Positions 23,521-31,175 of a stretch of DNA of 34,584 nt are shown here, one piece after another. Where the stretch lies: the NCBI GenBank assembly GCA_023430465.1, contig JAEZAM010000048.1, positions 1 through 34,584 of the forward strand, read 5' to 3'. This stretch comes from Bacteroidota bacterium. Lineage in GTDB: Bacteria > Bacteroidota > Bacteroidia > Chitinophagales > Chitinophagaceae. Each line of letters opens with the position of its first letter. The stretch's first letter is position 1. Position numbers and translations under genes: made by a program. A model generated the notes under the pieces. That model saw only the letters and a program-made list of their open reading frames with translations, made no database searches and was not told the DNA's origin.

Positions 23521-23536
23521 TTTAGACAAACCTAAA
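23521..23536. promoter_or_regulatory. Putative MntR (DtxR-type) operator overlapping the mntR promoter
   Basis: TTTAGACAAACCTAAA: perfect inverted half-sites TTTAG/CTAAA around a six-base core. It is close to known DtxR/MntR boxes such as TTTAGG(C/T)TAACCTAAA-type sequences, and AT-symmetric flanks extend it. On the minus strand an exact -7 box, TAGGTTTG (23527-23534), lies inside it, 20 bases before the TTG start codon, so a bound repressor would cover the promoter. A second TAnnTTTG match, TAGCTTTG (23505-23512), overlaps the start codon and is less likely to be the promoter. Confidence 0.75.
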
Positions 23537-23612
23537 AAATCAAATTGAAATGGCAAAATTTAGCCTTGGTACTAAACTGGAAACGCTTAATTTGCCTGTC
23601 CAACAGCACCCC

Positions 23613-24578
23613 ATGAGCAAATACATGATGTTCGTTCTATGCCTGACGGCACTGCTTGCTTTTTCGTCGTGCAAGTCAAAAAAGAAATCGCTTTCCGGTG
23701 ATGAGCCTGTAGAGGTGAGTGATTTCATCGATTTCTTTCCCGAAATAAAGGGTGCGGTAAACTTCAGCGATACTTCGGTGGTAAGGAAAGACAATGATTC
23801 CCTGCTTATCAGCTACCCGGTCTTCACCCAGTTTGTTCCAGATACGGCCGTCGCTGCGATTTTCGGGAAAAATGTAAAACCTAAGCTTTATCCGCTGGCA
23901 AAGGTGAAAGGTGATGAAACCTACCTGTTTGTAAAAGGAAATGCCGCTGGACGCAAAACTATTTTCGTTGCCGCTTTTGACAAGAAGGATAAGTTCATCG
24001 CCGCCATGCCGGTGATCGGCAGCAATCGCCGGTCGGGTACGCAGTACACCGCTTCCATGGATACCAGGTACAACATCTATAAAAATATCGCCCGCAAAAA
24101 CACCGATGGTTCTGTTAGTGAAGGGCGGGAAGTGTTTGTGCTGAATACCGGTGCGGGGAAATTCATGCTCATCATGGCCGATGCCGTCGGCGAGGAAGAA
24201 GGTGAAGTGATCAACCCGATCGATACACTTACCCGCAAACAAAAATTCACTGGCGATTACGGCAGTGCCAAAACCTCACTTTTCTCTTTCCGTGATGCCC
24301 GTCGGGAGGACCGTCTGAATTTCTTTATTCATTTTGAGAAAAATAACGGTGAGTGTACCGGCGAATTGAAAGGGGAAGCGATTATGCGTGGCGCCAACAA
24401 AGCCGAATATCGCGTTGCCGGTGATCCATGCGCTTTGCAATTTACATTCAGCGGTAATGCAGTTACCGTAAAGGAGATCGCTGCCTGCGGCAATCGCCGC
24501 GGTCTGCGCTGCCTCTTTGATGGGGTTTATACCAAAAGAAAAGAGGCAAAAACCAGTACCAAAACCGATAAAAAATAG
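23613..24578 (+). CDS. Lipoprotein of unknown function
   Basis: A 321-residue protein from the ATG at 23613, where a lipoprotein signal starts (MSKYMMFVLCLTALLAFSSC, lipobox FSSC); the lipidated Cys is followed by KSKKKS. An earlier in-frame ATG at 23550 lies upstream of a near-consensus -7 box, TTAATTTG (23587-23594), with TTG at 23566 as its possible -33 element. The longer form is therefore unlikely. The mature protein mixes strands and helices, and three cysteines in the C-terminal 90 residues (ECTG, DPCAL, AACGNRRGLRC) could form disulfides. No family recognised. It is divergent from mntR but has its own promoter about 50 bases from the operator. Confidence 0.8.
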   Translation: MSKYMMFVLCLTALLAFSSCKSKKKSLSGDEPVEVSDFIDFFPEIKGAVNFSDTSVVRKDNDSLLISYPVFTQFVPDTAVAAIFGKNVKPKLYPLAKVKGDETYLFVKGNAAGRKTIFVAAFDKKDKFIAAMPVIGSNRRSGTQYTASMDTRYNIYKNIARKNTDGSVSEGREVFVLNTGAGKFMLIMADAVGEEEGEVINPIDTLTRKQKFTGDYGSAKTSLFSFRDARREDRLNFFIHFEKNNGECTGELKGEAIMRGANKAEYRVAGDPCALQFTFSGNAVTVKEIAACGNRRGLRCLFDGVYTKRKEAKTSTKTDKK

Positions 24579-24649
24579 CTTGCATAGCACCAGGGAGGCA
24601 TTTATAAATTAAACTTTAACTTGCGCCTTCGTGTAAAAACAACACATTT

Positions 24650-26305
24650 ATGAGTTTTACTAATTTCTCCGTTCCGTACACTATCGAACAGAACTATTCA
24701 AAGAAGGTTGCTTATTTCTCCATGGAGTTTGCCATTCATCAGCCGTTGAAGATATACAGTGGTGGCCTTGGCTTCCTCGCCGGTTCTCATTTGCGCAGCG
24801 CATACGAGTTGGGACAGAACATGATCGGCATAGGCATTTTATGGAAATACGGATATTATGACCAGGAGCGTCACCAGGATCAAACCCTGGATGTGGCCTG
24901 GAATGAAAAATCATACAGCTTCCTGGAAGATACCGGGATCAAATTCCAGATCAATGTGCACGAGCACCCCGTTTGGGTAAAGGTGTTTTATCTGAACCCT
25001 GAAACCTTCAAATCGGCACCACTGTTCCTGCTTAGCACCGATGTGCCGGAGAACGATTATGTATCACAAACCATCACACATCGGTTGTACGATGCGAATG
25101 TGGCCACCAAAGTGGCGCAGTTCATCCTCCTTGGCGTGGGCGGTGCAAAACTCGTGGACATCATCGGCTTCAATCCTGAGCGCTATCACCTCAATGAAGC
25201 GCATGGTCTTTCCGCTGCATTTTACCTTTATAGCAAGTTCAACCGGAAGATCGAGGAAGTCCGCAGGCGCCTGGTGTTTACAACACATACACCTGAAGAA
25301 GCGGGCAATGAGAAACATGATATTTACCTCTGCCATAAGATGAGCTATTTCTGTGGTCTTACCGTGGATGAGGTAAAAAAACTGACGGGTAACCATGAAG
25401 ACTCATTCAACCATTCACTGGTGGCACTTCGTTTTGCTCACCTGGCCAATGCCGTGTCGCAGTTGCATGGTGAAGTATCCCGCGCCATGTGGCATAAATA
25501 TGAAGGCATCTGTGATATCATTGCTATCACGAATTCCCAGAACTACAGGTACTGGGCGGATAAACAACTCTATCGTTTCCGCGAAGCGGGGGATGATTAT
25601 GGTATGGATGACCGCAAAAAATACCTGAAGAAACGCGCCTTCGAGATCGTCGCCGATCAGACAGGCAAGATTTTCAACCCCGATGTGTTTACGATCGTAT
25701 GGGCAAGGAGATTCGCAGGCTATAAGCGTGCGGGACTTATCACCCAGGACGAGCGCCGTTTCGAGCGACTGTTGAGCAATACTGAATTTCCTGTGCAGAT
25801 CATCTGGGCTGGTAAGCCTTACCCGGTAGATCATCCTGCCATCAGCGAATTCAATGAACTGGTGCATTTAAGCAAACGGTACAAAAATGTTGCGGTCCTT
25901 ACCGGCTATGAACTCGCGCTCTCGAAGCGATTGAAACAGGCGGCCGATTGCTGGCTGAATAATCCACGTGTACCGAGAGAGGCCTCCGGTACCAGCGGCA
26001 TGACCGCAGCGATGAATGGTGCCATCAATTTCTCTACAGATGACGGCTGGATCCCTGAATTCATCAACCATGGACACAACGGGTTCGTGGTGCCGAAAGC
26101 GGATTATGAAAACATGTCGGTGCATGACCAGGATATGTATGACCTGGATAAACTTTATGACATTCTTGAAAATGAGATATTGCCGTTGTACTACCGCAAT
26201 TATTCCACGTGGCGCCAGATCATAAAGAATAGCATGCAGGACGTCCGGTTCCAATTTGAAAGCAACCGGATGGCACATGAGTATTATGATCAGCTTTACA
26301 AATAA
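24650..26305 (+). CDS. glgP: Alpha-glucan phosphorylase family protein (GT35-like) lacking the PLP lysine
   Basis: A 551-residue protein of the short alpha-glucan phosphorylase group (TIGR02094-like), starting VAYFSMEFAIHQPLKIYSGGLGFLAGSH. Family landmarks are HLNEAHG (about 180-186), TTHTPEEAGN, WARRFAGYKRAGL (351-363, the phosphate/PLP-phosphate contact region), IIWAGKPYP and EASGTSGM (444-451). In working phosphorylases the residue after GM or NM is the lysine that carries pyridoxal phosphate (EASGTSGMK or EASGTGNMK). Here it is threonine, T452, followed by AAMNGAINFSTDDGW. The protein is much shorter than classical GlgP (about 800 residues), yet both ends look natural and there is no frameshift. 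Relatives in other Bacteroidota, as recalled, share the Thr. True phosphorolysis is therefore doubtful; glucan binding or a different transfer reaction is possible. The gene symbol is by homology only. Confidence 0.85.
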   Translation: MSFTNFSVPYTIEQNYSKKVAYFSMEFAIHQPLKIYSGGLGFLAGSHLRSAYELGQNMIGIGILWKYGYYDQERHQDQTLDVAWNEKSYSFLEDTGIKFQINVHEHPVWVKVFYLNPETFKSAPLFLLSTDVPENDYVSQTITHRLYDANVATKVAQFILLGVGGAKLVDIIGFNPERYHLNEAHGLSAAFYLYSKFNRKIEEVRRRLVFTTHTPEEAGNEKHDIYLCHKMSYFCGLTVDEVKKLTGNHEDSFNHSLVALRFAHLANAVSQLHGEVSRAMWHKYEGICDIIAITNSQNYRYWADKQLYRFREAGDDYGMDDRKKYLKKRAFEIVADQTGKIFNPDVFTIVWARRFAGYKRAGLITQDERRFERLLSNTEFPVQIIWAGKPYPVDHPAISEFNELVHLSKRYKNVAVLTGYELALSKRLKQAADCWLNNPRVPREASGTSGMTAAMNGAINFSTDDGWIPEFINHGHNGFVVPKADYENMSVHDQDMYDLDKLYDILENEILPLYYRNYSTWRQIIKNSMQDVRFQFESNRMAHEYYDQLYK

Positions 26306-26317
26306 AAGGGGAGTAAA

Positions 26318-26390
26318 AAGTAAAAACTGAAAATTAAAAACTTAGAACTTATAATGTTTGAATTTTCCAGTTTCGAGTTTTGAGTTTTCA
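26318..26390. repeat. AAAACTGAAAATT/TTTTGAG-type intergenic repeat between convergent genes
   Basis: An AT-rich element: AAAACTGAAAATTAAAAAC at the left, AATTTTCCAGTTT and GAGTTTTGAGTTTTCA at the right, with GAAAATT/AATTTTC able to pair. It lies between the convergent phosphorylase and ispH genes. The final TCA (26388-26390) is the stop codon TGA of ispH on the minus strand, so the element abuts or has replaced the end of the gene. Confidence 0.7.
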
Positions 26391-27632
26391 GCTATCAGGA
26401 TTTTCCTGTGTAAACTGCCCGATCATGTTATCGATATCAAGTGCTCCAGACTGGAAGCTTAGTAACTTCCTGATCACCTGTTCTACCACGGCATCCGGGC
26501 AGGAAGCACCGCTGGTGATCAGCACGGTCAATGGCTTTGTGGCGGGCAGGTAGTTGTTTGTCAGCAATTCCTGGTGCCGGTGAAAATCATAATGGAGGAT
26601 CTGATCCGCCGAGAGAAGTTTCATCGCGTCATTGATAAAATAGGTGGGAAGTTTTTCTTCGCAAAGCTCAACAAGGTGAGAAGTGTTGGAGGAATTGTAA
26701 CCGCCAACTACAAGCGCCAGATCTGCATCTACCGCTAACATGCCTGATACGGCGCTTTGGTTATCGTTGGTGGCATAGCAGAGTGTATCCCGGGTATCGG
26801 CAAATCGCGCACCCACTTCATTTTCAGCAAGCGAATATTTTTCTATCATTGTGCTCCGCAGGAAGTCGGCGATTGCCTGTGTATCGCTGGCAAGCATCGT
26901 GGTTTGGTTTACCACACCGATCCGTTGAAGGTCCCGCGCCGGTACGAAGCCGGCAGAATATTGACCATTGAACTCCTTGTAAAACTCTTCAGCTCCTCTT
27001 TCGCCACGGATAAACGCCGCGAGCTTTTGCGCCTCCGCCATATTTTCTACCACTACGGCCGGAGCACCAGCGGCAGCATGAGAAAATGTAGCCCTTGTCT
27101 CCTCATGTTTTGGCTTGCCGTGTATAACGATCGTGTAATCTTTCTTTGCAATGACCTCACTGCGGTTCCAGACCTTTTCGACGAAGGGGCAGGTGGTGTT
27201 ATAATTTTCTACCGGAATACCGATGGCACGAAGCTTTGATTCGATCTCGAGTGTGGTACCAAAAGCGGGAATCAGTACAACATCCTCCGCGGTCAGTTCA
27301 CCGAAAGGAATCAGTTGTTTTCCATAAGTATCCTGGAGGAAGCTGATGCCATGTGCACGAAGATCGGCGTTGACCTGGGGATTGTGTATCATTTCGGATA
27401 GCATGTAGATCCGCTTGCCCGGATTTTCCGCTACGGTACGAAAGGCGATCTCAATGGCATTCTCTACGCCGTAGCAGAAGCCGAAGTGGCGGGCCAGGTA
27501 GATCCGGATAGGGCCGAAGTCAAGTAAGGTGGGCGTGAAATCTTTTTTAAGCCGGTCCATCTCTTTCCGCCTTTTTTTGATGGCGGTGATGAGGGGACTT
27601 CGGTAAAACACCGGCACGTCAAAACTCTTCAT
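26388..27632 (-). CDS. ispH: 4-hydroxy-3-methylbut-2-enyl diphosphate reductase (long form)
   Basis: A 414-residue enzyme of the last step of the MEP pathway, converting HMBPP to IPP and DMAPP with a [4Fe-4S] cluster. The three cluster cysteines are in HFGFCYGVENAI, NTTCPFVEKVW and DTLCYATNDNQSA. Substrate-binding His residues appear in MIHNPQV and HGKPKHEETRATFSH. ITSGASCPDAVVEQVI near the end carries the conserved SASTP/SGASCPD stretch. At 414 residues it belongs to the longer cyanobacterial/plant-like type rather than the roughly 310-residue E. coli type. The N-terminus FDVPVFYRSPLI...KKRRKEMDRLKKDFTP is typical of this type. A -7 box sits only four bases before the ATG, so the mRNA may be nearly leaderless, or a start at 27560 is used. 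Confidence 0.95.
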   Translation of the reverse strand: MKSFDVPVFYRSPLITAIKKRRKEMDRLKKDFTPTLLDFGPIRIYLARHFGFCYGVENAIEIAFRTVAENPGKRIYMLSEMIHNPQVNADLRAHGISFLQDTYGKQLIPFGELTAEDVVLIPAFGTTLEIESKLRAIGIPVENYNTTCPFVEKVWNRSEVIAKKDYTIVIHGKPKHEETRATFSHAAAGAPAVVVENMAEAQKLAAFIRGERGAEEFYKEFNGQYSAGFVPARDLQRIGVVNQTTMLASDTQAIADFLRSTMIEKYSLAENEVGARFADTRDTLCYATNDNQSAVSGMLAVDADLALVVGGYNSSNTSHLVELCEEKLPTYFINDAMKLLSADQILHYDFHRHQELLTNNYLPATKPLTVLITSGASCPDAVVEQVIRKLLSFQSGALDIDNMIGQFTQENPDS

Positions 27633-27636
27633 AACA

Positions 27637-27644
27637 CAAAGATA
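27637..27644 (-). promoter_or_regulatory. Bacteroidota -7 box TATCTTTG close to the ispH start
   Basis: Exact TAnnTTTG on the minus strand, ending four bases upstream of the ATG at 27632. Transcription would begin within or just before the start codon. This implies either a leaderless message or translation from the later ATG at 27560. Confidence 0.5.
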
Positions 27645-27666
27645 ATAACTCCCGGCCGGTGCCGCA

Positions 27667-27935
27667 ATGCAGTGCGGAGTGCGGAGTGTGGAGTGCGGAT
27701 ATGGAGTGCGGAGTGCGGAGTGTGGGGTGCGGAGTGTGCGCTCAACCTCAACCTTAACCTCAACCTTAACCTCAACGTCAGCCTCCGCCTCTTCCTATCC
27801 AGGAATAAATTCCTGGCTATTCAATCGCCCGACCGGCGGGCTAAAGCCCTTGTCGGGACTACAATGTTGTATCCTGTCACCGCTGGGGCAGATTATCTCA
27901 ACCTCAACCTTAACCTTAACCTTAACCTCAACTGA
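27667..27935. repeat. Composite repeat island with REP-like hairpin core
   Basis: The intergenic region between divergent ispH and the amylase gene (352 bases without a gene) consists largely of repeats. About 27671-27740 holds GTGCGGAGT/GTGTGGAGT units. About 27750-27776 is CTCAACCTTAACC-type. The core, 27799-27870, is unique-looking with three foldbacks: CCAGGAATAAATTCCTGG (27799-27816), CCCGAC/GTCGGG (27828-27833 and 27852-27857) enclosing GGGCTAAAGCCC (27838-27849), and ACAATGTTGT. About 27897-27932 is CTCAACCTTAACC again in the same direction. The two arrays frame the hairpin core. Open frames here encode only repetitive peptides and should not be annotated. Confidence 0.82.
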
Positions 27936-27984
27936 TTTTATCCATAGCAACTTTTTCTTAAGTAAATTCGGGCAAATATTTTCT

Positions 27985-29358
27985 ATGAAAAACCGGCTGC
28001 TGGCAATGATCGTCGCCGTTGCAATACACGGATGCATCGAACCTCAGACTAAATCTAAAACCGTAAGTATGGAACAAAAGCAAGGCAAGACAGTCGATTG
28101 GGCACATAATACAAACATCTACGAGGTCAACGTCCGGCAATACACTCCTGAAGGCACATTCGCAGCCTTTGCGACTCATCTTCCAAGATTGAAGGACATG
28201 GGCGTACATACCCTGTGGTTCATGCCGATCACTCCTATTGCTCAAAAAAATAAAAAAGGCTCGCTGGGCAGCCAGTATGCCTGTTCGGATTATACAGCGA
28301 TCAACCCCGAGTTTGGTACCTTGGCGGACTTCAAGGCGGTTGTACAACAGGCTCACAGCATGGGTTTCAAAGTGATCATTGATTGGGTGGCCAATCATAC
28401 CGGATGGGATCACCGATGGACGACGGAACATCCAGACTACTACCTGCATGACAGTGCTACCAATAATTTCAAGATCGCTTCCGGAATGGATGATATCATT
28501 GAGCTCGATTACAGCAACCCGGCACTTCGCCGCGCGATGATCGATGCCATGAAGTATTGGGTGAACGAATGTGACATTGATGGGTTCCGTTGTGACCTGG
28601 CAGCCTGGGTGGAAGCCGATTTCTGGGCAGAGGCAAGACCTGCCGTTGATTCCGTAAAAAAATTATTCTGGCTCGGGGAGTTTGATGAGCTGGAAAATCC
28701 TGAGCACGGTAAAGTATTTGATGCCAGCTATAGCTGGAAATGGATGCACCTGACAAAGAACTTTTACCAGGACAGCCTGCCGCTGGATACGCTGCGCGAT
28801 CTGCTGGAGCAGTACAGCCGCCTGGGCGACTCGTCTATGCGTGCCTGGTTTACCAGCAATCATGATGAGAATACCTGGAATGGGACAGAATATGAAAAGT
28901 ATGGTAACATGGCGAAAGCACTTGCCGTGTTCAGTGCCACCTGGAATGGCGTTCCGCTTATTTATAATGGCCAGGAATTGCCGTTACTGACAAAGCGCCT
29001 GGCATTTTTTGAGAAGGATCCAATTCCATGGGTACCTGATCCGGCGCTGCACGAGTTTTATGAATCCCTGCTCAAAACAAAAGCAAATCATGCGGCACTT
29101 CGTGGTGGGGATCCGGATGTGCGCACTAATATCCTGCACACCTCTGATTCAGCGCATGTGATGGCTTACCAGCGGCTAAATGGCACAGATGAGATTGTCG
29201 TATTGATGAATATGTCACGCGAAGCGGTGGTCCATTTCACCATCAATGAAAGTCTTTCAGGGTCTTACTATGATATTTTCACCGGTGGAGTGGTAGAGGT
29301 GCAACCGGGCAAACAATATGAACTGAAGGCCTGGGAATACCTTGTGTTGAAAAAATAA
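27985..29358 (+). CDS. GH13 alpha-amylase family enzyme, exported
   Basis: A 457-residue protein from the ATG at 27985. The frame continues upstream through the repeat island to 27667, but that 106-residue extension is a repeat translation. A short signal ends VAIHGC (C17), a poor lipobox because of His at -2. The (beta/alpha)8 barrel shows DWVANHTGWDH (133-143), GFRCDLAAWVEAD with the nucleophile D204, WLGEFDE with the general acid E232, and SNHDEN with D294. A short beta domain follows (VMAYQRLNGTDEIVVLMN). It should hydrolyse alpha-1,4-glucans or maltodextrins in the periplasm; the exact specificity is not clear. TAAATTCG (27963-27970) is a one-mismatch -7 box, and a strong terminator follows. 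It lies two genes from the phosphorylase-like gene, suggesting alpha-glucan metabolism. Confidence 0.92.
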   Translation: MKNRLLAMIVAVAIHGCIEPQTKSKTVSMEQKQGKTVDWAHNTNIYEVNVRQYTPEGTFAAFATHLPRLKDMGVHTLWFMPITPIAQKNKKGSLGSQYACSDYTAINPEFGTLADFKAVVQQAHSMGFKVIIDWVANHTGWDHRWTTEHPDYYLHDSATNNFKIASGMDDIIELDYSNPALRRAMIDAMKYWVNECDIDGFRCDLAAWVEADFWAEARPAVDSVKKLFWLGEFDELENPEHGKVFDASYSWKWMHLTKNFYQDSLPLDTLRDLLEQYSRLGDSSMRAWFTSNHDENTWNGTEYEKYGNMAKALAVFSATWNGVPLIYNGQELPLLTKRLAFFEKDPIPWVPDPALHEFYESLLKTKANHAALRGGDPDVRTNILHTSDSAHVMAYQRLNGTDEIVVLMNMSREAVVHFTINESLSGSYYDIFTGGVVEVQPGKQYELKAWEYLVLKK

Positions 29359-29383
29359 ACTATTCAGTGTACTACCAAAAAGT

Positions 29384-29431
29384 AAAAAGGCTCAGGGCAG
29401 AATCCTTGCGGATTTCCCTGAGCCTTTTTTT
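29384..29431. terminator. Bidirectional terminator between the amylase and protease genes
   Basis: AAAAAGGCTCAGGG (29384-29397) pairs with CCCTGAGCCTTTTT (29416-29429). Inside the loop a smaller AATCC/GGATT pair is possible. A T run continues to 29431, and an A run precedes the left arm, so it can also end the minus-strand protease transcript that stops at 29456. Confidence 0.9.
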
Positions 29432-29455
29432 ATAGGCATTGTTGCGTGTTCTTGT

Positions 29456-30988
29456 TTAGTAATCAGATCCCTGATCCAATGTAACCTGGTAAGTGTAGGT
29501 ACCGGTATATCCTGGATAAATCCCTTCCAGTTTGATACGACCGTTGGTGGTGTTCAGGTATTTACCCATGTCCTCTGCATTCTTGATCTCGCGACCATTG
29601 ACGGTAGTGATGATAAACCCTTCTTCCATGCGGGTACCACTGAATGGTCCCCCTGGCTTGATCTTATTCACGATCACACCACCTTCGATCTGGTATTGAG
29701 TGGCCTGTTTGCTTTCAAGGGCACCCAGTTCAAGTCCGAGACGATCACCGATCACTTCAAGATAATTTGTTTGTGTTTTGAGCAACTCACCTTTCAGGGT
29801 CACTGACGCGGTATATTCTTTACCATTGCGGTAGTAGCTTACCGGCACTTGCTGACCAGGTTTAAAGCTGGCAATGTGTCCGCTCATTTCAAAACCACTC
29901 GATACCGGGTTGCCATTTACTTTGGTGATGATGTCACCTTTCTTCAACCCGGCGGCGGCAGCGGCACCTTGTGCAGGAACATCCTGTACAAATACACCTA
30001 CACCATCTTTCAGACCGGCCTGCTTAACCAGTCGTTCGTTCTCAGAAGGAACGGGCTGGTAGCTGATACCGAGGTATCCACGTTTAACCCCACCAAACTC
30101 AATGAGGTCATTGACGATTTTCTTTACAATATTTACCGGGATAGAAAAGCCGTAGCCCGCATATGTTCCGTTAGGAGCCAGGATAGCCGAGTTGATGCCG
30201 ATGAGCTGTCCATCAGTGGTGATCAATGCACCACCACTGTTGCCCTGGTTGATCGCAGCGTCTGTCTGGATGAAGGATTCAACAGGTGATTCACTCTGGC
30301 GGCTGTTGATGCCGATTGTTCTGCCTTTGGCGCTGACGATACCTGCTGTGACTGTGGTTTCAAGCGTAAGCGGATAGCCTACTGCAAGCACCCACTGGCC
30401 GAGTTTTACATTGTCAGAGTTGCCATAGATCATGTAAGGCAGCCTTGATCCGTCGATTTTTAAGACAGCCAGGTCACTGCTTGGATCGCGGCCTATGACT
30501 TTTGCCTTGAATGTTTTTTTGTTATTGAGTGTAACGGTGATCTCATCAGCCACACCATCTTTGCCATCGGAGACAACGTGGTTGTTGGTAACGATATAAC
30601 CATCTTCGCTGATGATCACGCCACTGCCGGAGGCGCGCTGCTCTGGCTGGATACGTGGACCGTAATCGAAGAACTGCTCGAACCAGTCTTCCATTCCACC
30701 GCCACGGCTGCCTGGCAGATCATTGCTGATCTTGCGTGCAGGGATCTTGGTTTTAATGTGCACCACCGCCGGCACCGCTGCATTAGCAGCTTTGGTAAAG
30801 TCGATGGGATCAGCCACACCACCGGCAACGTTGTCAAAGAAGCCGGCATAGTTCACGGGCAACTTCCCGTCAGCACCCTGTACGAGGGCTGAACCTTTTG
30901 GTTCGGTTGCTTTGGAATAAAGCCATACACTGCCAAGGGCAGAAGAGGCGCTTATCCCGATGATAAGTAGGACTTGTTTAAATTTCAT
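29456..30988 (-). CDS. HtrA/Deg-type periplasmic serine protease with two PDZ domains
   Basis: A 510-residue protein with an N-terminal signal or anchor (residues 5-25, ISASSALGSVWLY). The trypsin-like domain carries the triad H137 (VTNNHVV), D172 (SSDLAVLKI) and S251 (INQGNSGGALI). PDZ1 is at about 300-395 (GYLGISYQPV...GVFVQDVPAQGAAAAAGLKKGDIITKVNGNPV) and PDZ2 at about 425-505 (GVIVNKIKPGGPFSGTRMEEGFIITTVNGREI). An acidic/aromatic LA-like loop (GGGMEDWFEQFFDYGPR) precedes the catalytic domain. Length matches DegP. It degrades or refolds misfolded envelope proteins, relevant in a region rich in secreted and surface proteins. Two candidate promoter boxes lie far upstream (31032-31040 TACAATTTG with an extra base, and 31136-31143). 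Confidence 0.96.
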   Translation of the reverse strand: MKFKQVLLIIGISASSALGSVWLYSKATEPKGSALVQGADGKLPVNYAGFFDNVAGGVADPIDFTKAANAAVPAVVHIKTKIPARKISNDLPGSRGGGMEDWFEQFFDYGPRIQPEQRASGSGVIISEDGYIVTNNHVVSDGKDGVADEITVTLNNKKTFKAKVIGRDPSSDLAVLKIDGSRLPYMIYGNSDNVKLGQWVLAVGYPLTLETTVTAGIVSAKGRTIGINSRQSESPVESFIQTDAAINQGNSGGALITTDGQLIGINSAILAPNGTYAGYGFSIPVNIVKKIVNDLIEFGGVKRGYLGISYQPVPSENERLVKQAGLKDGVGVFVQDVPAQGAAAAAGLKKGDIITKVNGNPVSSGFEMSGHIASFKPGQQVPVSYYRNGKEYTASVTLKGELLKTQTNYLEVIGDRLGLELGALESKQATQYQIEGGVIVNKIKPGGPFSGTRMEEGFIITTVNGREIKNAEDMGKYLNTTNGRIKLEGIYPGYTGTYTYQVTLDQGSDY

Positions 30989-31135
30989 ATCGGTTATCAG
31001 TTTTTATAATCCGGTTAATGCAGGATCGTGTCAAATTGTATGCCCTGTCTGTACAAAATAACAAACTGTCAGTGCGAAGTTTATGCCGTTGATTTACTTT
31101 AACAAATGATTTACTAAGGCCTTCGTACTTCACAC

Positions 31136-31143
31136 CAAATTTA
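31136..31143 (-). promoter_or_regulatory. Possible distal -7 box TAAATTTG for the protease gene
   Basis: Exact TAnnTTTG on the minus strand, about 150 bases upstream of the protease ATG. It would give a long leader. The same 187-base gap holds three GATTTAC units and a nearer but imperfect TACAATTTG box, so which one is used is open. Confidence 0.3.
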
Positions 31144-31175
31144 CCAAGATTTACCGATAATCCCTTGGATTGTTG

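Noticed and set aside
24650..26305. Phosphorylase gene as a truncated glgP pseudogene
   Set aside because: Length (551) fits the short family, both termini look natural, the frame is intact and motifs are in order; only the PLP lysine differs.
27671..27935. Repeated units that might suggest a CRISPR array
   Set aside because: Units are six to nine bases with no regular unique spacers, and no cas genes are present.
27667..27984. 106-residue N-terminal extension of the amylase frame, and a neighbouring 87-codon frame rich in Leu-Asn repeats
   Set aside because: Both are translations of the repeat arrays. A normal exported start exists at 27985.
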